Below are positions 28,345 through 36,614 of a stretch of 64,000 bases of DNA, piece by piece; position 1 is the first letter of the stretch; each line of letters opens with the position of its first letter. The translations under genes were made by a program, and so were the position numbers. The notes below the pieces were generated by a model. That model was not told the DNA's origin. It was given only the letters and a program-made list of their open reading frames with translations, and did not search any database. This DNA comes from CAYTGM01 sp964437365 (GTDB lineage Bacteria > Sumerlaeota > Sumerlaeia > SLMS01): assembly GCA_964437365.1 (NCBI GenBank), contig CAYTGM010000015.1, positions 48,636 through 112,635 on the forward strand. Reading direction: 5' to 3'.

Positions 28345-29613
28345 TCAACGCACGACCCAGCTTTCCAATGGAGTCTCTCCGTATATCAAGCTGTCCTCGC
28401 GAAGCAGAAGGAACTCGGCGCGGCGATCCAGCCAGGTTTCTTCAAGTTGTTCCCAGGTTTGTGTCTTGATGAGATTTCTGAGATCGGGTATTCCGCTTAA
28501 CGTATTGACGTAGTTTGAAAGCGTGATGTCCTCGGGATAAAGCTGACAAGCCACGCGAAGGAGTTCAATACCGGTTCGGACGGACTCGAAGGTCGCGGAA
28601 TCCGTCACATGCACCTGGATTCCGCCGCATCGCTGACCCGCATAATCATCAAAAGATGGCTGGAACCAGACCGCACGAAACCGCACCCCCGGAAGCTGCA
28701 ACGCGTTCATGGCATCGGCATATTCGGCCCCATTCACCCACGGCGCGCCGATCAGTTCAAAGGGACGCGTGGTTCCCCGCCCTTCACTCATATTCACACC
28801 CTCAAAAATACATGTGCCCGGATAGACGAGAGCTGTATCGCGCGTCGGCATGTTCGGCGACGGAAGAACCCATGGATACCCAGTCTCCTCGAATGACTCC
28901 AAGCGCGTATAACCAGGAACCGAGATAACCACAAGGTCCGCCGGTTTCACCAGCCATTTGTTATTCACCAACCGTGCAATTTCTCCCGCAGTCATCCCAT
29001 GACGCGTTGGAACACCAAGATCATGACCCGGCCAAACAGGACCGACAAGCCCTCCGTCGAACGGAATTGGTGGACCTTCGACAAGCTTAAGTCCGATTGG
29101 ATTCGGACGATCAAAAAGAACGCAAGACACACCGTTTTCCCCCGCTGCCTCCAGTGAATACGCCATGGTCCAGACGAACGTATAGAAACGTGCACCGACA
29201 TCCTGAATATCGCACACAAGAACGTCGATCGTTTCAAGTTGATCCGGCGTCGGTGCCCGGCGCGTGCCATAGAGTGAATAGACCGGCAGGCCTGTTATGG
29301 AATCCGTATAGTCTGAATCTCCCCCACCCGCTTGATGATCACCGCGCAAACCGTGCTCAGGAGCGAAGAAACAGACCATTTCAATCTTCTCATCCGCGAC
29401 CAGCTCATCGGCGATGAGTTGAAAGTCATCGTCGACACCAATCGGATTGGTCAAAAGCCCCACACGCTGCCCCTCAAGAGCGGACTTCAACTCACTAATC
29501 TGTTCGCGAATGCGATGAGTTTGCCCATGCGCCGTGACGGACAAAGTAAGAACAGTCAAGAGAGCAGTAAGGGTACGTACAAAACGAAAGCTTATCATAA
29601 GAGTAACCATCAA
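28345..29613 (-). CDS. NamZ-like exo-beta-N-acetylmuramidase (DUF1343)
   Basis: A 422-residue secreted protein with a signal peptide (FVRTLTALLTVLTLSVTAHGQ). It has VGLLTNPIGV, FFAPEHGLRGDHQAG, VYSLYGTRRAPTPDQL, VCDIQDVGARFYTF, LFDRPNPIG, YPGTCIFEGVNMSEGRGTT and FELIGAPWV, all typical of DUF1343. A characterised member, NamZ of Bacillus subtilis, removes terminal N-acetylmuramic acid from peptidoglycan fragments, so a role in cell-wall recycling is likely. The start is ATG at 29613 or 29598; neither has a strong ribosome site. A MITE-like element lies about 120 bases upstream. Confidence 0.92.
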   Translation of the reverse strand: MMVTLMISFRFVRTLTALLTVLTLSVTAHGQTHRIREQISELKSALEGQRVGLLTNPIGVDDDFQLIADELVADEKIEMVCFFAPEHGLRGDHQAGGGDSDYTDSITGLPVYSLYGTRRAPTPDQLETIDVLVCDIQDVGARFYTFVWTMAYSLEAAGENGVSCVLFDRPNPIGLKLVEGPPIPFDGGLVGPVWPGHDLGVPTRHGMTAGEIARLVNNKWLVKPADLVVISVPGYTRLESFEETGYPWVLPSPNMPTRDTALVYPGTCIFEGVNMSEGRGTTRPFELIGAPWVNGAEYADAMNALQLPGVRFRAVWFQPSFDDYAGQRCGGIQVHVTDSATFESVRTGIELLRVACQLYPEDITLSNYVNTLSGIPDLRNLIKTQTWEQLEETWLDRRAEFLLLREDSLIYGETPLESWVVR

Positions 29614-29731
29614 GAAGGAATGATCCTAACACAAAATACTTGTTCTTGCACGAACGGGGACTGAGGGAAACTGAAATATTGTGCTTTCCAGGTGGGAAAA
29701 CATGAATCAGGAAAATACCAGAAAACTCAAC

Positions 29732-29895
29732 TAGAGTGATCTTCAATAGTAATGCTTAGATAGATGGTGAAAGAGAGTAGTGGATCTGGATGGATGAAAA
29801 TGCAGGAATAGTGGTGCTATATCGAGGCTTTCAGACGTTCGGAGTCGCTGCTCGCAGTCAGCAGATAATGAGCAGGATTTTTGAAGATCACTCTA
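29732..29895. mobile_element. MITE-like element, copy 1
   Basis: 164 bases bounded by perfect inverted ends TAGAGTGATCTTCA and TGAAGATCACTCTA. The outer TA at each end could be the duplicated target of an IS630/Tc1-mariner-type transposition, leaving 12-bp inverted repeats. It has no coding capacity. A second element of exactly the same length lies at 41118-41281. Confidence 0.8.
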
Positions 29896-30219
29896 ATTCA
29901 TCTCCAGTAATCCTCCGGTTGTGCAGGGCGAACGGCAGGTATTGGTGAAGGCGGTGTCAGGGGCACGGCACTCCGAGGTGCGTAACTCACCCGTACATAC
30001 TCCCTATCTGCGCCTTGCCGCCTCTGCGCGAGTATATCTCTTTCATTTTAGTACGGAGTGTAATTAAAGACGCTAGAACTAACTTCCCAAACATTTCGGA
30101 AATCTTAACTCAAAGAAACGCAAGTGCTGGAGTTATGAATCGCGCGGATACGCTGAGGCCCGGAGAACGACACACATGAAGGGAATATATATATATCTTC
30201 AGTTCACTCTATATCGGGG

Positions 30220-30257
30220 ATAGAAAATAATCAACAAGATTGCCGATCATTTTCTAT
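30220..30257. repeat. imperfect inverted repeat
   Basis: ATAGAAAATAATC and GATCATTTTCTAT pair over 13 bases with one G-T or mismatch position around a 12-base loop. It sits in gene-free DNA and its role is unknown. Confidence 0.4.
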
Positions 30258-30647
30258 GAGAAGTGTTTCAACTGGAAGCGATGAAGGTTTCGGATGTCAG
30301 TACCTGATCATACGCCCTCTCTGCGCCTTGGCGTCGCTGCGGGATGCTCTATTTGTTTTATTACTATCGCTGACCATCTTGTAACCGCATACAGACAGCC
30401 CCTATTCGGACTAATATTGCTTCAACAAGCTTGAAACCTCCTCGAGACCCGCATCGGAATGCATGTTCCATGCAAGGTCCAAGCAAGTTAATAGCAGGTT
30501 AATGCGATGATGAACTCCTGTTTTTCCTCTTTCAGACACCGAGAAAATCTGCAGTCTAGTCGTGCTTGTAAACGATTTCAGTACGCGAAGATTCTTAGTC
30601 AGATGGAATCTACAGCCCCTCCGAGCCGTGCGACGCTATACCCCAGG

Positions 30648-30846
30648 CCTCAGGTTTCGAACCTGAGGTATCGGATTTCCATTTTCTGTCTTAACCGTAT
30701 CAACAGTTTCTCATACAATAGATTAATAGCTCCCAGAACACAGATTTATCGCACCATCCTGTGTCGGCTTGAGCCGACATTAAGCCGGTTAGACCCTGAA
30801 TTCATTCAGGGGGGAATTTTCGATTATAGACATTGAGCCGGCTTAA
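30648..30846. repeat. cluster of perfect palindromic hairpins
   Basis: Four separate perfect stems occur within 200 bases. They are CCTCAGGTT/AACCTGAGG (30648-30668), TGTCGGCT/AGCCGACA (30762-30779) and CCCTGAAT/ATTCAGGG (30794-30811). The last is nested inside TTAAGCCGG (30780-30788) / CCGGCTTAA (30838-30846). The spacing suggests a structured RNA or a REP-like element rather than a single terminator. Confidence 0.55.
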
Positions 30847-30973
30847 GCTGGGCTTATCCAAAAGTGGACCATTACGTACCATTTAAGAGCTTTAGCTAAT
30901 CAGTTTTTTGTCCCTGACTTGTGAGTGGATTCCTTACTCGCAATGGCATATAATATAAATCATGCTTCAAAGA

Positions 30974-31573
30974 CTACCCTATTAGATGAAAAGGTGGCGT
31001 TGAATTGATCTGTACTTGAAGCGCCTTTTTCATCTCCGAGCAGAACTCTTTCGTATACATTATGTTCAAGGCGACAGGATCACTGGAGAGAATGGATTGT
31101 GAATTTTCAATACTCAATGATTGATACCAGTCATAGTAGTCTCTCACATCCACACCAGTTTTCCTATTGTTTTCATCTCCAAAACACAAATCGATATAGC
31201 AGTCGATGGCACTTCCGATCATTATCTCATACAATGGAGACAGGTAAATATCGAATTCAGCATACTTGTGTGCAAGATCGAGGAACTTAAGCTCTAAAGA
31301 GCGTCTATCATTGAAGGAGGGGATGTCGGAAGAGAAAGAAACAGACGTGTTGATCATTGGAACAAAATCTAATTTACTCATAACGAATAAAGTAAACCTG
31401 TGCCCGAATAGACTAAAGTGAACTTGCTTCTGATGAGAGAGATTAATGACCTCTTCGATTTCTTGGGCTCCCTCTTCGACGAAACAGTCCAATATTCTTT
31501 TCGTCTTTATACCCATACCCTGTTCTATATTAATTCGGTTGAAAGAGTTTGTATTGAATAAAGAGATATTCAT
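30974..31573 (-). CDS. hypothetical protein, last gene of the secreted-paralogue operon
   Basis: A 199-residue protein with no clear signal peptide or membrane segment, beginning MNISLFNTNSFNRINIEQGM and containing FSLFGHRFTLFVMSKLDFVP and VRDYYDWYQSLSIENSQ. I do not recognise a family. Its ATG overlaps the stop codon of the upstream 679-residue gene by 4 bases, which makes it a real, coupled gene. Its composition is lower in G+C than its neighbours. Confidence 0.65.
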   Translation of the reverse strand: MNISLFNTNSFNRINIEQGMGIKTKRILDCFVEEGAQEIEEVINLSHQKQVHFSLFGHRFTLFVMSKLDFVPMINTSVSFSSDIPSFNDRRSLELKFLDLAHKYAEFDIYLSPLYEIMIGSAIDCYIDLCFGDENNRKTGVDVRDYYDWYQSLSIENSQSILSSDPVALNIMYTKEFCSEMKKALQVQINSTPPFHLIG

Positions 31574-33609
31574 TTTCTGGTCGCTCCCAGCTCCTCCAAC
31601 AACCTTTGCTGAAGCTCAGGATCGTGGTATACATTCCCTTCGCTGACAGTTCCATTGGTAGGATCGTACATCGGTTCCTCCGGAAGGTTTTGAAGATAGA
31701 TATACTTGTCTTTGAAAAAGGCATGAGCTGTATCAGGTAGAATCGTCATTCGTTCGGGTTCCTCTTCATCAGGCTCCTTGACCTTCATCGTTTCAAGTCT
31801 GGTATCTCCAAACTTCATGGGAGGAGATGCATTGAACCCGAACGCCTCATTCCTGCCTATCATGATATTCTTTTGGAACTTCTCAAAACGAGCCCGGTCA
31901 ACGTCGGGTCCGAAGGACCAGATAAGAGGTGGCTCAGTATCACTGACCGTGTAGCTCAACCCTCTGCTGTCCGCGAAAGGGTCAGGAGGAAGTCCCACGG
32001 GATAATGATTTAACACTTCTTCCATGGAATTGAAGTTAAGTTGCTCTGGCGAAGAGGGGAATGGGTATTCTCGTTCAGCGTGGACAGAGAGGATCAGGTC
32101 TCCCCGACTCCATGTGCCGTTTGTTGGGTCGTATTTGATCGCGGCTTCCTGACTGATCTTGTCCGGACCAACACTCCAAAGGGTATAGTCGCCTGATTCA
32201 TCAAGATGGTAACTGAGGTTTCTGTCTTCCCCATAGGGATCAGGAAGAAGAAACTGACGGATTAAGCCTTCTGATAGCTCTGCTCCTTCTAGCTGACGCA
32301 GTTGTATATCTGCCATGAAGGAAAGGAGAGCAAGACGCGCTTTAACGGTTTTCCGTCTAACTTGTGCTTCTCCGTTAAATGAGCTATAGGCACTAGCCTC
32401 TCGGTTATACATCGCACGAGCGAATTCCTGTTCTGCTGAATCCAATAAGTAGTCATTGTATAGAGAGTGAATTTCATCCCTCACTCGACTATGGTCCTCT
32501 TGTGCGAGCGCCCCGCTCTTTACAAGTAATTCAAGCGATGGAATATTCAAACTAACAACGGCTATCCCTATCAATTGTGTAATCAGATAGATGCCATCGT
32601 TGTTCATGATAACACCAAGGCGAGCACCGCCTATTAGAGTTTCTGCTGCCTGATTGGGGTTACCCTGAATCAGGTCGAAATCTGATATCACTCGTATGAC
32701 TTTGGTTAAAGTCTGTACGATCAGGAAGTTCGGAACGTTAGTCCCGCTTTTCAGCAAGAGAGGTTTCAGTGGGCCAACATAGTGGAAATCTGATGTGAGT
32801 TTATTGTATCTTGATCGAAGCTGATTGGAGTCGAATACACTCGTTCGCAAAGATTCATTCTCAGGATTGGGGAACATGAACCGTGAGATTTCCTTATCTC
32901 CTTTGGAGATTCTCAGATTCTCTAATTGTATTTCGTAGTAACGCGGAACTTGTCTGAAGAAGTTGGAATCTGATTCCTCGAAAACCTCGGAGTAATCTAT
33001 AATCAGGCCTTCAAGCTTTTCCTCCTCTCCATCCAGGAGAGCCATGTCCATTTTCAAAATAGCGACAAGAGGATCAAAGGTTGAATCGTCTACTGCTATT
33101 AATGTGTCTTCGAGTTTCTCTTTGCCTTCAGGGAATTCGAAAATAAGATTTTGATCTATACCCTCAGGTAATCTAATTGCAAAGTCCTCATTATTGAAAG
33201 GAAGAGATGCCATTTCTTGCGTCGGTTGCTGCTCAATTCCTCGTACTTCTGCATAGGATCCGTCAACCAGGTCCCAATTCCCCCTGTCATTAAGTGCAAG
33301 AATGCGAGTTCCCGTCAGGAGATCCTCCTCACCATCCCGGAAGTTCTTTCTCTTGTGTCGAAGAGTAATTCTAATCTCATTCTCTGATATCGACTGCACA
33401 ACTTCTATATTATATACGGGAAAAGAGTCTTCGTTTATATACTCAGCTTTAAATGTCATCGTTCCATCAGGCATGGATTCTTGAGTGAGTACGCCATTTT
33501 GAGAGTCCACGAGAAGCCATTGTTGTTTCTCCACATTTGCACCTACAGGAGAAAGACTCGTAAAGAAAATGATGAAGGAGGAGATCAATGTAAGAGATGT
33601 CTTAGTCAT
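31570..33609 (-). CDS. secreted protein with GspG-like C-terminal modules (intact paralogue)
   Basis: A 679-residue exported protein with signal peptide (TLISSFIIFFTSLSPVGA). A long N-terminal region has no known family. The last third repeats a module three times: LPDPYGEDRNLSYHLDESG..WSVGPD..YDPTNGTWSRGD; LPPDPFADSRGLSYTVSDTE..WSFGPD; and YDPTNGTVSEGNVYHDPE. These resemble the C-terminal part of type II secretion pseudopilin GspG (DPWG..Y.Y...YDL.S.GPD), but here without a pilin N-terminus. It shares its whole architecture with the broken gene just upstream. AAGG precedes the ATG. It may act at the cell surface; the function is unknown. Confidence 0.8.
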   Translation of the reverse strand: MTKTSLTLISSFIIFFTSLSPVGANVEKQQWLLVDSQNGVLTQESMPDGTMTFKAEYINEDSFPVYNIEVVQSISENEIRITLRHKRKNFRDGEEDLLTGTRILALNDRGNWDLVDGSYAEVRGIEQQPTQEMASLPFNNEDFAIRLPEGIDQNLIFEFPEGKEKLEDTLIAVDDSTFDPLVAILKMDMALLDGEEEKLEGLIIDYSEVFEESDSNFFRQVPRYYEIQLENLRISKGDKEISRFMFPNPENESLRTSVFDSNQLRSRYNKLTSDFHYVGPLKPLLLKSGTNVPNFLIVQTLTKVIRVISDFDLIQGNPNQAAETLIGGARLGVIMNNDGIYLITQLIGIAVVSLNIPSLELLVKSGALAQEDHSRVRDEIHSLYNDYLLDSAEQEFARAMYNREASAYSSFNGEAQVRRKTVKARLALLSFMADIQLRQLEGAELSEGLIRQFLLPDPYGEDRNLSYHLDESGDYTLWSVGPDKISQEAAIKYDPTNGTWSRGDLILSVHAEREYPFPSSPEQLNFNSMEEVLNHYPVGLPPDPFADSRGLSYTVSDTEPPLIWSFGPDVDRARFEKFQKNIMIGRNEAFGFNASPPMKFGDTRLETMKVKEPDEEEPERMTILPDTAHAFFKDKYIYLQNLPEEPMYDPTNGTVSEGNVYHDPELQQRLLEELGATRK

Positions 33610-33633
33610 GGTAAGAGCCTTTTGGGTCAGAAA

Positions 33634-34107
33634 TTATTCTTCTGATAATAGTCTTTGATAGAGCTGTGGATCGAGATAGATATTTCCGGCGCTTCGGATA
33701 CCGTTTGTCGGGTCGTAGGAAGGTTGATCGGGAAGAGAGTCACCATATATAAACATGCCTCGCCCGTTGAAGGAATAAATGAGGGCTCCTTTAACTCTAG
33801 GGTTTGTAATAGTGAAGTGATTTTCTGCATCAGGATTAGCGGATATACCCGTTTCACCTTCCTCTTCACCTGGCTCCTCAATCGATTCGGTTTCAATCTC
33901 AGTGCTAATTACGGTACCCCTTTTCCCGCTCTCATCTCTGTAGTAATAAAAATTGGTGGATCTCATCTGTGAAACTTGATCCTGATCAGGACCAAAAGAC
34001 CAGATAAGCGGGGGTTCCGTATCACTCATCGAGTAGCTCGATGTTCGCCAATCTGCAAACGGATCTCTTGGCAATCCCTGATCATAATGTTTCAAGAGTT
34101 CATCCAT
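33634..34107 (-). CDS. 3' part of frameshifted paralogue of the 679-residue protein
   Basis: 157 residues from MDELLKHYDQGLPRDPFADW, continuing with SMSDTEPPLIWSFGPDQDQV and ending with YDPTNGIRSAGNIYLDPQLYQRLL. It lines up with the C-terminal quarter of the intact paralogue and has no signal peptide of its own, so it is the second half of the broken gene. The frame can be joined to the upstream part by removing one C from the run of four at 34127-34130. If translated alone it would need an internal start. Confidence 0.7.
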   Translation of the reverse strand: MDELLKHYDQGLPRDPFADWRTSSYSMSDTEPPLIWSFGPDQDQVSQMRSTNFYYYRDESGKRGTVISTEIETESIEEPGEEEGETGISANPDAENHFTITNPRVKGALIYSFNGRGMFIYGDSLPDQPSYDPTNGIRSAGNIYLDPQLYQRLLSEE

Positions 34108-34111
34108 TGAC

Positions 34112-35698
34112 TTAAACTCGTATTCGCCCCGGAGATGACGGGAAAGGGTATTTACGCTTTGCCGGAACAGTCAGTATCAGATCACCGCGACTCCATGTTC
34201 CATTTGTCGGGTCGTACTGAATTGCGCCCTCCTGACTGATCTTGTCGGGCCCAACGCTCCAAAGGGTATACTCGCCTGATTCATCCAATCGATATTGAAC
34301 ATCTCGATCATCGAGAAAAGGGTCCGGAAGGAGGAATTGCCGAATAAGCCCTTCAGAAAGAGCCGCACCTTCAAGTCTATTTAACTGTATATCCGCCAGA
34401 AAACGTAAAATGGCCAGTCGAGCTTTGACGTTCTTTCGCCTTACACGTCTCTCCCCTGCTAGTATCTGGAGTACACTGTATTCTCGGTTATTCATCGCCC
34501 AGGCAAACTCTTGCTCCTCTGAGTACAGAATATATTTATTGTATAATGAATGGATCGAATCCCTTAAATCATGAAAGTGCGTCGACTCTGTATAGCCATT
34601 CATGACAAGTATTTCCAAGGAATCGATCGTCAGTGCCAGAACAGCGACACCGATCATTATCTCTAACTGGATGAGGCCTTCGTTATTCATCATCGCACCC
34701 AGAAGAGCACTACCGATGAGTGTTTCTGCTGCATGATCGATTCTCCCCTTCATCATATCGAACTCGGAGAGAACCATCATTACTTTCGCATTAAACTGGA
34801 TCAGCAGAAAAGGAGGATAATGATTCCTTTTTTTCAGAAGGAGTGGCTTGAGCGAACCGACATAATGATAATCTGAGGTGAGGGCGTTATAGCGCGTCCG
34901 GAAAGATTCGAGATCCAACTCAGTCTGTATCTGTATACTTGCATTCTCTTGGTGTCGAGCAAGTACGAATCTCAATGACTCCAGGTCTTCTTCATATATC
35001 GCCATCTTCTCGAGCTGGATATCGTAATACCGTGGTACACTTCGGAAGAAGTTAGAAGTGGACTGCTCGAATTCCTGTCTGTATTCTCTCAATAGGTTTT
35101 TGAGTTCCCCTGCTTCTTCCTCAAGAAGAGCAAGGTCCATCCTGAAAATTACCAATAAAGGATCCGACTTCGAATTACCCGATTGTTCCAGTACTTCCTG
35201 TAAAGAGTCTTTATTCTTCTCCCAGTCATAAATCAGCTCTGGATCTATACTATCCGGAATTCTATGGGCGAAGTCCTCATTGTTGAAAGGGAGCGACTCG
35301 ATAGATTTAAGGTTGCTCCCACGATACCTGGTGCGATCTCTGACAGTCCCACCAATGAGATCCCAGTTTCCACGATCATTTCGGCACAGAACAAACGACT
35401 TTTCCTCCTTCCCATGCTCCTTCCAATTCGTATTATCTACTCGATATACGATTATTATAATGTCTTTAGAGGTATCCTTGCTGGAGGTAATCTCTATCGT
35501 GTATTTGTTGAGTTCCCAAGTGCTATAGTGTTGAAGATCGTAGGTCCTGCTTCCATCTTTGGCAACTTCTTCCACGAGGATTCCAGACCATGTATCGATA
35601 AACAACCAGCGATTATTTTCAGCCTGAGCGTTTACTGCCAAAACGACCGTCAGTGCAGTTATAATCTGCACTAATCTGCGATAGATAAATAGATTCAT
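34112..35698 (-). CDS. 5' part of frameshifted paralogue of the 679-residue protein
   Basis: 528 residues with signal peptide (VQIITALTVVLAVNAQA) and AGGA about 8 bases before the ATG. It matches the intact paralogue throughout: ENNRWLFIDTWSGILVEEV, SLPFNNEDFAHRIPDSIDP, RYYDIQLEKM, SDYHYVGSLKPLLLKK, and LLPDPFLDDRDVQYRLDESG with WSVGPDKISQEGAIQYDPTN. It stops early after PFPSSPGRIRV, exactly where the paralogue reads PFPSSPEQLNFNSMEE. A one-base change in GGGG (34127-34130) would restore EYEFKSMDELL. It is therefore a recent pseudogene, a phase-variable gene or a sequencing error. Confidence 0.78.
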   Translation of the reverse strand: MNLFIYRRLVQIITALTVVLAVNAQAENNRWLFIDTWSGILVEEVAKDGSRTYDLQHYSTWELNKYTIEITSSKDTSKDIIIIVYRVDNTNWKEHGKEEKSFVLCRNDRGNWDLIGGTVRDRTRYRGSNLKSIESLPFNNEDFAHRIPDSIDPELIYDWEKNKDSLQEVLEQSGNSKSDPLLVIFRMDLALLEEEAGELKNLLREYRQEFEQSTSNFFRSVPRYYDIQLEKMAIYEEDLESLRFVLARHQENASIQIQTELDLESFRTRYNALTSDYHYVGSLKPLLLKKRNHYPPFLLIQFNAKVMMVLSEFDMMKGRIDHAAETLIGSALLGAMMNNEGLIQLEIMIGVAVLALTIDSLEILVMNGYTESTHFHDLRDSIHSLYNKYILYSEEQEFAWAMNNREYSVLQILAGERRVRRKNVKARLAILRFLADIQLNRLEGAALSEGLIRQFLLPDPFLDDRDVQYRLDESGEYTLWSVGPDKISQEGAIQYDPTNGTWSRGDLILTVPAKRKYPFPSSPGRIRV

Positions 35699-35737
35699 TG
35701 ATATTCCTTGTGGTCTTTCAATTTCATGGACTTGAAA

Positions 35738-36364
35738 TTACTGACTATTAAGAGGATCTCCATGATTCTCTTCCTCAATAGACTTTACAGGCAAGGGGAC
35801 TGTTTCAACACACTCGATCTCGATGGAATGCAGGATGATTCCTGCGTCAAGATCGTCTTCTTCATTGAAGGACAAGAGATCAACAGCCACTTCGAGCGCT
35901 GTCGCTCCTTGAGGAGCCCGATAATCGAGTGTATAGACCTCTCTTTCTTCAGACACCCCCGGACCGTCAGCGTTATTGCTTTCCAGAACGATCATCGTTG
36001 AATAATTCAAGTTAGCCTCATTAACTCGAAGGCGAATGGCAGGCGCCTCTCCCAGAGAAGCATCGGTACTTAATTCAAAACGAAACTCCAGTTTATATTC
36101 TGGGATCACCGACAAGGGCGGACTCTTCCAATAACCGAAACAGCTCGAGGACCCTCCTGGAGAAATTGCTAATCCCTCAGGCATGACCTCGAAGTCTGGT
36201 GCTTCAAAAACCTCCGAGGCAACTTGCACCCACCCGTGATCTCCCTCTGCAAAGTTTACGTCATAGCCGCAAGAACTGGTGATGCCGCTCCCCTTCACAT
36301 TCGACACAAGTGCGAGGGCAACAATGAGCAGGCCACTGATAAGCTTCTTATTCTGAAACATCAT
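35738..36364 (-). CDS. secreted beta-sandwich-like protein, hypothetical
   Basis: 208 residues from ATG at 36364 with GGGAG upstream; a longer open frame to 36652 overlaps pgi and is not used. The signal peptide is KKLISGLLIVALALVSNVKG. The mature part (YDVNFAEGDHGWVQVASEVF, WKSPPLSVIPEYKLEFRFEL, IEIECVETVPLPV) looks like an all-beta carbohydrate-binding or jelly-roll domain, but I cannot assign a family. It is the first gene of the operon that includes the GspG-like-module paralogues, with 39 bases to the next start. Confidence 0.7.
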   Translation of the reverse strand: MMFQNKKLISGLLIVALALVSNVKGSGITSSCGYDVNFAEGDHGWVQVASEVFEAPDFEVMPEGLAISPGGSSSCFGYWKSPPLSVIPEYKLEFRFELSTDASLGEAPAIRLRVNEANLNYSTMIVLESNNADGPGVSEEREVYTLDYRAPQGATALEVAVDLLSFNEEDDLDAGIILHSIEIECVETVPLPVKSIEEENHGDPLNSQ

Positions 36365-36614
36365 GGTTTCTATCTCCCACTCAAATGTTACGGAATGATC
36401 CTGATTGTATTTGGTATTTGAGACGATATGAAAGAATGATGAAATGGTAAGCTTCTGAACCGGCAGTGGATACTTTGAGATTACCCAACACCTGCTGAGC
36501 ATGGCAATCAACTTGCAGGGAATTTCCAGCCCAAAGCTCGGCTCCCTAAACAAGAGGTCCTCACTGCGGCCTCTCCCCTCCATCTTGAGGATGTGCCATA
36601 AGTATGTTCTCTTT

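Larger units (their letters stand above)
29614..30973. other. long gene-free region with repeats and hairpins
   Basis: About 1.3 kb without a supported gene. It contains a 164-bp MITE-like element, an AT dinucleotide run (30184-30196), an imperfect hairpin (30220-30257) and a cluster of perfect hairpins (30648-30846). Two related tracts, TCTGCGCCTTGCCGCCTCTG near 30012 and CTCTGCGCCTTGGCGTCGCT near 30319, look like degenerate copies of a dispersed repeat. Confidence 0.6.

Noticed and set aside
30507..30836. 109-codon forward frame in the hairpin region
   Set aside because: It runs through the hairpin cluster and has no motifs or start signal.
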